Source: Thermoplasmata archaeon (GTDB lineage Archaea; Thermoplasmatota; Thermoplasmata; RBG-16-68-12; JAGMCJ01). Taken from it: DNA of 19,495 bases. Every line of letters begins with the position of its first letter. Positions within the stretch are counted from its first letter, which is position 1. This document shows, in pieces, positions 14,953 through 19,495 of this stretch. The stretch lies in NCBI GenBank assembly GCA_023129265.1, contig JAGMCJ010000020.1, positions 1 to 19,495 on the forward strand, read 5' to 3'. The position numbers and the translations under genes were made by a program. The notes below the pieces were generated by a model. It searched no databases and was not told the origin of the DNA. It saw nothing but the letters and a program-made list of their open reading frames with translations.

Positions 14953-15098
14953 ACGTATGGATCAAGCAGATGCGTTGCATCCTGATGCTTTGACAGGAGT
15001 GTTGAAACGATTCGAATGGCCTCCCTGGATGTGCTGCATGTCTGATATCTATATCCAGCCTGAAAGCCCACCGGGTCGCCACCCCTGCGAGCCGAGGG

Positions 15099-15425
15099 TC
15101 ACGCTATCTCCACTCCTTCTCTCACCGCCTCCCTCACGATGGTTACCCGCTTCCTCAACTCCTCGAACTCTTCAGGCGTATAGCACACGAAATCGACGGG
15201 GTAGCCTATCTCCTGAACGACGTGCCATTCGTGGTACAGCTTCGAAAGAAGGCTCAGTTTTCTCTTCCGTTTGCTCACAATCAGCAGGTCTATGTCGCTG
15301 TCCTTTCTCCTCTTGTCTGTGACCTGCGAGCCGAAAAGGATCATCCTCTCTATCCCGAACTTCTTCGCCACTCTTCTTCTGAACTCCCTGAGTATGGGAA
15401 TCACTTCAGGGTTCGCTCCACCCAT
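15099..15425 (-). CDS. MNT-type minimal nucleotidyltransferase (antitoxin of HEPN-MNT pair)
   Basis: This gene encodes 108 residues from the ATG at 15425. The nucleotidyltransferase site is complete: FGSQVTDKRRKDSDIDLLIV with G32-S33, D44 and D46, and the third acid at D78 (PVDFVCYTPEEFEEL). In known HEPN-MNT modules the MNT protein adds AMP to the HEPN toxin and silences it. The start overlaps the end of the HEPN frame by 25 bases, the usual arrangement of such pairs. A longer open frame upstream (to 15536) is only read-through in the HEPN gene. The partner HEPN gene is interrupted (next entry), so the MNT may be an orphan. Confidence 0.85.
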   Translation of the reverse strand: MGGANPEVIPILREFRRRVAKKFGIERMILFGSQVTDKRRKDSDIDLLIVSKRKRKLSLLSKLYHEWHVVQEIGYPVDFVCYTPEEFEELRKRVTIVREAVREGVEIA

Positions 15426-15760
15426 TGCACCACTTCTCTCGTTGCCTCGACGACAGAAGACACCTTCCTCTCGTCGAAGGAAACCTCCACGTCGGGATAC
15501 CTCGTCACTATCTAGAAGGGCGCTATCAGCCCGCATAGCTTGACAATGGTCTCGGGAGCCTCGACGCTCTTAGCCAAGTAGACGAGATCGTGTGTCCTCT
15601 CGAATCTGTCTAGCTTCTTGATCTGCAGAGCCTTCAGCGCCTTCTCTGCGGCCTGTTGTGAATAGAAGGCCGCCGCGTTCAGCATGCCTCCTTTCAGGTC
15701 GTATTCTGCCGTCTTCAGGTCTGTGATGGAGTGCTTCCACCACTTGGAGGCCTCTTTCAT
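15401..15760 (-). pseudogene. HEPN-domain toxin gene with in-frame TAG stop
   Basis: The frame starts MKEASKWWKHSITDLKTAEY and has the HEPN helix AAFYSQQAAEKALKALQ. The RNase motif R-x4-H is present (R52-FERT-H57). A TAG at 15512-15514 stops it after 82 residues, at LCGLIAPF. The same frame then continues cleanly for 36 codons as IVTRYPDVEVSFDERK ... EVVQWVERTLK to a TGA at 15401. HEPN proteins usually read Y-I-x-T-R-Y-P-D here, so TAG replaces what was probably a tyrosine codon (TAC or TAT, one base away). The intact length would be 119 residues, normal for the family. It is a nonsense mutation, a base error or, much less likely, recoding. The downstream MNT overlaps this gene's 3' end. Confidence 0.8.
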
Positions 15761-15784
15761 GTCCGTTCCTTCAATGTCCCCAGC

Positions 15785-15792
15785 CTATATGG
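15785..15792 (-). promoter_or_regulatory. TATA box for the HEPN-MNT pair
   Basis: The minus strand reads CATATAGG, centred about 28 bases before the HEPN ATG at 15760. This predicts a leaderless or nearly leaderless transcript of the pair. Confidence 0.45.
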
Positions 15793-15928
15793 ATTTCCCT
15801 TCTTGAACACTCCTCAACATCAGACTAATCAGCTCCCCAGTCGATGAACCTTTTGGGGGATTCACCACAGTTCAAGCTCCGGTATGGCAACATGAGTCGG
15901 CACACCTGAGCTGAAACATTCACACGCA

Positions 15929-15936
15929 TTTTATAC
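15929..15936 (+). promoter_or_regulatory. TATA box for the HicB-like gene
   Basis: TTTTATAC lies about 44 bases before the ATG at 15976. A start about 25 bases downstream would leave a short leader with GGTGATGAG (15959-15967), a weak ribosome-binding site. Confidence 0.4.
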
Positions 15937-15975
15937 CCTCACATCCATAGGAATACCGGTGATGAGCTGAAGGCG

Positions 15976-16170
15976 ATGATCTCGGTCAGGAAGGAAGGGA
16001 AGTTCTACGTCGCCACGGACCTGGTGACGAACGTCGCTGACCAGGGTGCCACAGAGGAGGAGGCGGTCAAGAGACTGAAGAAGGGGCTCGAGGAGCACTA
16101 TCAGATCCTCATGAAGATGGCACCCAAGGGCTCCAAGACGTCCTTTATCGATATCGATGTCGAGAAGTAG
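15976..16170 (+). CDS. Solitary HicB-like protein
   Basis: This gene encodes 64 residues. The pattern V-R-K-E-G-K-F-Y-V-A-T-D-L...G-A-T-E-E-E-A-V-K-R-L-K-K-G-L-E-E-H is the partial RNase-H-like fold of HicB antitoxins (MISVRKEGKFYVATDLVTNV, then GATEEEAVKRLKKGLEEHY). It lacks the C-terminal DNA-binding extension that many HicB antitoxins carry. No HicA toxin (a 60-80 residue double-stranded RNA-binding protein) is found on either side: 15786-15975 and 16171-16228 hold no such frame. It has its own TATA box. Solitary HicB-like proteins are common in archaea, so a non-antitoxin role is possible. It converges with the deaminase gene, leaving 58 bases between the two stops. Confidence 0.75.
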   Translation: MISVRKEGKFYVATDLVTNVADQGATEEEAVKRLKKGLEEHYQILMKMAPKGSKTSFIDIDVEK

Positions 16171-16228
16171 GTGAAAGCTCCCGGTTCTGGTGGTGCCTGA
16201 AGGGAGAGAGATGCAGACTTGTAGTCCA

Positions 16229-16639
16229 CTACCCAGGAGCATATGGATGGATCTCGTCCAGCCTTGCCTTCCGCGGACCATCGTCCGTCTTGATGATGAC
16301 CCACGGATTGCCGAAGAGCCTCATGAACTCCTTGCACCTGCCGCACGGGGGTAGGATTCCGTCATCGCCGTTCTTGTGCCAGCACGCCACTATCGTGTCC
16401 ACTTCCGTGTGTCCTTCGCTGTATGCCTTCGCCAGAGCAGTGTACTCTGCGCAGATGGAGCAGGGCGCTGATTCGGGATGGTCGATGTTCGGCCCAGAGT
16501 ATATCTCACCGTCCTTGGTGCGCAGGGCGGAGCCGACACCAGACAGCCTCTCTCCGTTCCATCTGACGCTTGAGAACTTCTCGGCGACTTCGCAAGCCGT
16601 CTCCACGAGTTCCATGTCCTCCTGATCCAAGGGCCTCAT
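16229..16639 (-). CDS. Cytidine deaminase-fold protein (cytidine/blasticidin-S deaminase family)
   Basis: This gene encodes 136 residues. The zinc site of the cytidine deaminase family is complete: C-A-E in SICAEYTALAKA (C63, E65) and P-C-G-R-C in LPPCGRCKEFM (C99, C102). The residues before the site (GSALRTKDGEIYSGPNIDH) match the substrate-binding strand of cytidine deaminases. The family hydrolyses an exocyclic amino group from cytidine or a related base; small members also include blasticidin-S deaminase, so the substrate is uncertain. I took the ATG at 16639 because a TATA box (CTTTATAC, minus strand 16662-16669) sits about 27 bases upstream. An open frame continues further upstream, but only as antisense of the phosphatase gene. 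It is divergent from the phosphatase. Confidence 0.85.
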   Translation of the reverse strand: MRPLDQEDMELVETACEVAEKFSSVRWNGERLSGVGSALRTKDGEIYSGPNIDHPESAPCSICAEYTALAKAYSEGHTEVDTIVACWHKNGDDGILPPCGRCKEFMRLFGNPWVIIKTDDGPRKARLDEIHPYAPG

Positions 16640-16661
16640 GAACGGCCGATATGCCTGCCGC

Positions 16662-16669
16662 GTATAAAG
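16662..16669 (-). promoter_or_regulatory. TATA box for the deaminase gene
   Basis: The minus strand reads CTTTATAC about 27 bases before the ATG at 16639, predicting a leaderless transcript. It decides the choice of start. Confidence 0.5.
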
Positions 16670-16723
16670 GATTCTCGGGAACACCCGAAAAGATAAGGAA
16701 CACCGACCGCTATTCCTTCCTAG

Positions 16724-17638
16724 ATGTGTCCGGTGGAGGAAATCGCTTTCGAGGAGATTCTGGAGGACCCCTTCAAAATTAAGATGCTGTCCGCAGGGCA
16801 GATCGAGCGCATACAGAGGGAGCTGAAGACACTCCTCGAGAAGGAGCACGCGTTGGTGCGCCTCAACGAGCCCCGCCCGGCCATCTTCGTCGGGGACACT
16901 CACGGGGACCTGAGAACGACTGCATCGATCTTGACAAAGGAATTCCTCCCGCCAGAGGACAAGCCCTATCTGGTCTTCCTCGGCGACTACGTCGACAGAG
17001 GTCCGAACCAGATAGCGAACGTCAACCTCATCAGCATGCTGAAGGTTCTATTCCCTGACAGAGTGGTGATGTTGAGGGGCAACCACGAGAGCGAGGAGAT
17101 GAACAACATATACGGCTTCCGCCGCGCGGCTTCAAACCATCCGTGCATCGGAGAGTCAGGATTCAAGCGGTATCAGGAAGTGTTTGCGGCTATGCCCCAC
17201 TGCGTCTTCCTCCAGTGGAACCGCGTGTTCGGCGTCCACGGTGGGATTCCGTTCGACCCTCATCACGAAGGCCCGTTCTCACTGGGCGAGCTCAAGACGC
17301 TCAAGAAGGCCAAGCTCTTCGAGGGCCTGGAGGAGGCGAGCCACCAGATGATGTGGGGCGATCCGAGCGAGGACATGCCCGCAGAGGAGAGGTTCGAGTT
17401 CAACTTCAAGCGCGGCTTCGGATACCTGTTCGGCCGTCAGGTCTTCGATGAGTTCATGGAGAGGAACAACATCTCGCTGACGATCAGGAGCCATCAGATG
17501 TTCGAGGAGGGCTACTGGTACTTCTTCGACAACCGCCTGCTGAGCATCTTTTCGACGAAGCACTACGAGGGATACAACATAGAGCCGCGCTACGTGAAAG
17601 TGGACATCGACGGCGGCCTGCAGCTTCTCGAGGTCTAG
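16724..17638 (+). CDS. PPP-family serine/threonine protein phosphatase
   Basis: This gene encodes 304 residues. All PPP signature motifs are in order: GDTHG (57-61), GDYVDRG (87-93), RGNHE (118-122), HGG (H172) and RSHQ (255-258). These supply the ligands of the two catalytic metals and the catalytic histidine. About 50 residues precede the core, rich in charged helix (IERIQRELKTLLEKEHALVR). Tail residues GYWYFFDNRLLSIFST match the family's C-terminal sheet. It should dephosphorylate serine or threonine residues in proteins in the cytoplasm. It is close in length and motifs to eukaryotic PPP catalytic subunits, as is common for archaeal members. The AAAAGATAAGG stretch at about 16687-16697 may be its promoter. 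Its TAG overlaps the stop of the convergent GNAT gene. Confidence 0.92.
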   Translation: MCPVEEIAFEEILEDPFKIKMLSAGQIERIQRELKTLLEKEHALVRLNEPRPAIFVGDTHGDLRTTASILTKEFLPPEDKPYLVFLGDYVDRGPNQIANVNLISMLKVLFPDRVVMLRGNHESEEMNNIYGFRRAASNHPCIGESGFKRYQEVFAAMPHCVFLQWNRVFGVHGGIPFDPHHEGPFSLGELKTLKKAKLFEGLEEASHQMMWGDPSEDMPAEERFEFNFKRGFGYLFGRQVFDEFMERNNISLTIRSHQMFEEGYWYFFDNRLLSIFSTKHYEGYNIEPRYVKVDIDGGLQLLEV

Positions 17639-18582
17639 AGGTCAAGGCTCCAGATGGCCCCTTCGTCCTGGACCCTGAACCCGACGGACCTGTACACCCT
17701 CTCCGCGGGAGGGTTCATCTCATCGACGCCCACGTAGAGCGTGTCCATCCCCTGGTCCCAGTGCCATTGCATCCCGTTGTGCAGAAGCGCCTTGCCGATG
17801 CCTTTGTTCCTGTGGCCTTTCGACACGCCGAACAGCCTTATCCATCCGGCGTTGATCTTGTGCACCTCGTTGTACTCCAGCTCTATTTCGGAGATGCAGA
17901 CCCCCACGACCTCGTCGTCCAGCGTGGCGAAGTTGACCCTGACGACATTGGGCGATGACTCCTTTCACTTCCTGAGCGAGTCCATCGTGTTCGGCTAGTA
18001 GTTCTTATCCTCGGAGAAGGCATCGTTCTCTAGGGTCACAAGGTCCTCGAGCTGCTTGTCCTTCGCGTCCTTCAGTATGAAATCCCTGAACTCGAGATCC
18101 TCGGGCGGGGTCATCGACGGCAACTCCCTGTCCCTCTTGACCATGAAGAACTCGCGGTGGACTGCGCTGAAGCCGAAGTCGTGTCTGACCGTGTCCCTCC
18201 AGTCGGTTCCCTTCAGATCGAAGTACTTCGCCTTGTCGACGCCTTTGTCGCGGAGATAGTCCACGGACCGCTCCATGATCCCGTTCTCTATGCCCCTTGC
18301 CCTTTCCTCGGGAAGAACCCACACGCCGAGCCATCCATCGTTCTGCCCCATTTCCTGGCGCCCTTTGATGATCTTGGCACCGCCGTAGCCGAGCGGTTTA
18401 TCTCCTCTTACCGCGACCCAGTGACCCTCCGCATCCCACTCGTCGTCCTCGAACGTGTTCTTCCTGAACTCATCCGGACTGTGGACCTCCCAGAGCGGAT
18501 TGTCACGATTGGAGGTGTTGATGATATCAAGGATAGCCTCTAGGTCTTCCACTGTTGGGTGGCGGTACTCAATGACGGACAT
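17635..18582 (-). pseudogene. Tandem GNAT acetyltransferase gene broken by TAG and TGA
   Basis: The first GNAT domain (195 codons from ATG 18582, MSVIEYRHPTVEDLEAILDI) has the acetyl-CoA loop VWVLPEERARGIENGIMERS. It reaches NDAFSEDKNY and meets TAG at 17995-17997. The same frame then reads PNTMDSLRK, a TGA at 17965-17967, and KESSPNVVRVNFATLDDEVV. It runs on without a break through a second GNAT domain (VSKGHRNKGIGKALLHNG) to the stop at 17635. The residues between the stops fit the linker and first helix of the second domain, so one intact protein of about 315 residues is the natural state. TGA at a likely tryptophan position (RKWxESSP-like) is one base from TGG. Two separate stops make decay more likely than a single base error. 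The N-terminal half could still be made alone. Confidence 0.75.
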
Positions 18583-18633
18583 TAGTGCAGGAAATCCCAC
18601 CGAACCAGATAAGCCTGTTGGTCATGCACAACC

Positions 18634-18642
18634 CATATAAAT
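18634..18642 (+). promoter_or_regulatory. TATA box for the 18666 gene
   Basis: CATATAAAT is centred about 28 bases before the ATG at 18666, predicting a leaderless transcript. It lies in the 83-base gap between two divergent genes. Confidence 0.5.
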
Positions 18643-18665
18643 CCCTCTGGCTATCGTGTGTCAGG

Positions 18666-18878
18666 ATGACTAGGGAGGAGCAACTCGTCAAGGAAGGCTG
18701 GGAGAGGCAGTCCGTTCTTTCTGAACCCCGCCTGAGCGAAGCGATGGAGATGTACGAGGAACTGGGCCTAGAGGTTCGAGTCGAGCCCGTGGACGTCGAA
18801 GGCATGGACGAGGATTGCAGGGAGTGCTTCGTGGGCGAGGACTGCAAGGTCATCTACACGCGAAAAAGAACCATTTAA
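18666..18878 (+). CDS. Small cysteine-containing protein of unknown function
   Basis: This gene encodes 70 residues beginning MTREEQLVKEGWERQSVLSE. A frame open upstream to 18585 exists, but the TATA box at 18634-18642 supports the ATG at 18666. A predicted helix (RLSEAMEMYEELG) is followed by a strand (LEVRVEPVDV), then C51-x2-C54-x5-C60 (DCRECFVGEDCKVIYTR). The three cysteines with conserved-looking aromatic and basic ends suggest a metal site or a redox role, but the family is not recognised with certainty. The gene sits just before the acyl-CoA ligase; the ligase's possible TATA box (ATTTAAG) overlaps this gene's TAA. Confidence 0.65.
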   Translation: MTREEQLVKEGWERQSVLSEPRLSEAMEMYEELGLEVRVEPVDVEGMDEDCRECFVGEDCKVIYTRKRTI

Positions 18879-18920
18879 GAACCCTTCTGCATTACTCATT
18901 AGCTCACGGGGAGAAAGGAC

Positions 18921-19495
18921 ATGGCTTGGCTGGACACCGGGGAATCATTGCGAGTCAACGCGACCAAGTTCCCTGACAAGATGGCCCTGAAGGACGAGAG
19001 GCGGTCCGTGACATTCTCTGAGCTGAACACGCGAGTGAACAAGCTCGCGAACGCGCTCCTGGGTCTGGGACTCAAGAAGGGCGACAAGCTGGGAGTCGTC
19101 TCCTACAACTGCATCGAGTTCATGGAGGTCTACCTCGCCGCTGCGAAGTCGCGCGTGATCGTCGTCCCGCTCAACTGGCGACAGACCAGCAGGGCCTTCA
19201 AGTACATCCTGACGAACTCGGACGCGTCCGCGGTCATGGTCCACACGGACTTCGTGGACAGGATCAACGAGATAAGGGACGAGCTGCCCGTGGACCCTGG
19301 AAGGTTCATCTGCATGAACGGCGGGCCAGCGGAGGGTTATCTGGACTACGAGGAGCTGCTCGACGGGGGCAGCGAGGAAGAGCCTGCTGTCGAGATCAAG
19401 AACGAGGACACATGGGTCATCCTCTACACGTCCGGCACGACGGGCGTGCCCAAGGGCGTGGTGCGCTCCCACGCGTCGTACACGGCGTTCTACCT
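18921..19495 (+). CDS. AMP-forming acyl-CoA ligase (ANL superfamily), right end beyond window
   Basis: The first 191 residues of a protein that leaves the window are visible. The start MAWLDTGESLRVNATKFPDK follows GGGGAGAAAGG in the leader. The N-terminal half of the ANL fold is seen: ALKDERRSVTFSELNTRVNK, then KLGVVSYNCIEFMEVYLAAA, VVPLNWRQ, and the phosphate-binding loop YTSGTTGVPKGV at residues 169-180. The family activates a carboxylic acid with ATP and joins it to CoA. It could supply benzoyl-CoA or another aryl- or fatty-acyl-CoA; the substrate pocket lies mostly beyond the window. It is 4 kb from the benzoyl-CoA reductase operon and separately promoted, so the link is suggestive only. 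Confidence 0.88.
   Translation, partial: MAWLDTGESLRVNATKFPDKMALKDERRSVTFSELNTRVNKLANALLGLGLKKGDKLGVVSYNCIEFMEVYLAAAKSRVIVVPLNWRQTSRAFKYILTNSDASAVMVHTDFVDRINEIRDELPVDPGRFICMNGGPAEGYLDYEELLDGGSEEEPAVEIKNEDTWVILYTSGTTGVPKGVVRSHASYTAFY

Noticed and set aside
14969..14981. GATGC-GTT-GCATC stem-loop after the benzoyl-CoA reductase operon as a terminator
   Set aside because: The stem is only five pairs and no T-run follows, so it is not reliable evidence of termination. The 146-base gap to the MNT gene otherwise shows nothing.
14957..15322. Plus-strand frame after the operon
   Set aside because: Most of it is antisense to the MNT gene, and the protein shows no recognisable pattern.
15512..15514. 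TAG read as pyrrolysine across the window
   Set aside because: TAG ends several genes with normal lengths here (7285, 14952, 16170, 17638), and a second broken gene also carries TGA, so general recoding is unlikely.

Overview
The window looks archaeal, most likely a mesophilic euryarchaeote of the Thermoplasmatota type; that placement is an inference. Supporting signs are AT-rich TATA boxes centred about 27-30 nt upstream of several start codons (leaderless genes) alongside good Shine-Dalgarno sites inside operons, large secreted PKD/kelch/propeller proteins, a DUF2080-type small protein, a HEPN-MNT pair, a solitary HicB-like protein and a PPP-family phosphatase. No rRNA, tRNA, CRISPR array, insertion sequence or transposase was seen.

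Left part (1-5818, minus strand): two secreted beta-propeller proteins. The first (1-1122) has a signal peptide and leaves the window on the left. The second (5818-1255) has a signal peptide, seven 47-residue propeller repeats, a six-blade kelch propeller that sits inside a PKD domain, and a run of further PKD domains. Its C-terminal part (1255-2083) is out of frame through a cluster of small indels.

Middle (5819-7466): a small protein of unknown function on the minus strand (5902-6465), an intergenic array with strict 11-bp periodicity (about 6488-6735), two overlapping small genes (6924-7285), and a promoter with a 24-bp palindrome (7400-7423).

Core (7467-14952, plus strand): one tightly packed operon. 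It starts with a 50-residue DUF2080/AbrB-like protein and a GNAT acetyltransferase, followed by a complete ATP-dependent class I benzoyl-CoA reductase of the Azoarcus (bzd) type. The order is BzdN, BzdO, two ASKHA ATPase/activator subunits (BzdP, BzdQ), a two-cluster ferredoxin (BzdM) and a large iron-sulfur flavoprotein (BzdV-like) that probably feeds electrons to the ferredoxin. Adjacent genes overlap or lie within a few bases of each other. This is a dearomatising enzyme with its own electron supply, so the organism probably degrades aromatic acids anaerobically. The downstream ring-hydrating and ring-cleaving enzymes are not in the window. An AMP-forming acyl-CoA ligase (18921 to the right edge) lies 4 kb downstream in a separate unit and could make the CoA ester, but its substrate cannot be read from the sequence.

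Right part (14953-19495): a HEPN-MNT toxin-antitoxin pair whose HEPN gene has an in-frame TAG, a HicB-like protein, a cytidine deaminase, a PPP phosphatase, a tandem-GNAT gene broken by a TAG and a TGA, a small cysteine-containing protein, and the start of the acyl-CoA ligase. The three broken genes contrast with the clean benzoyl-CoA reductase operon.
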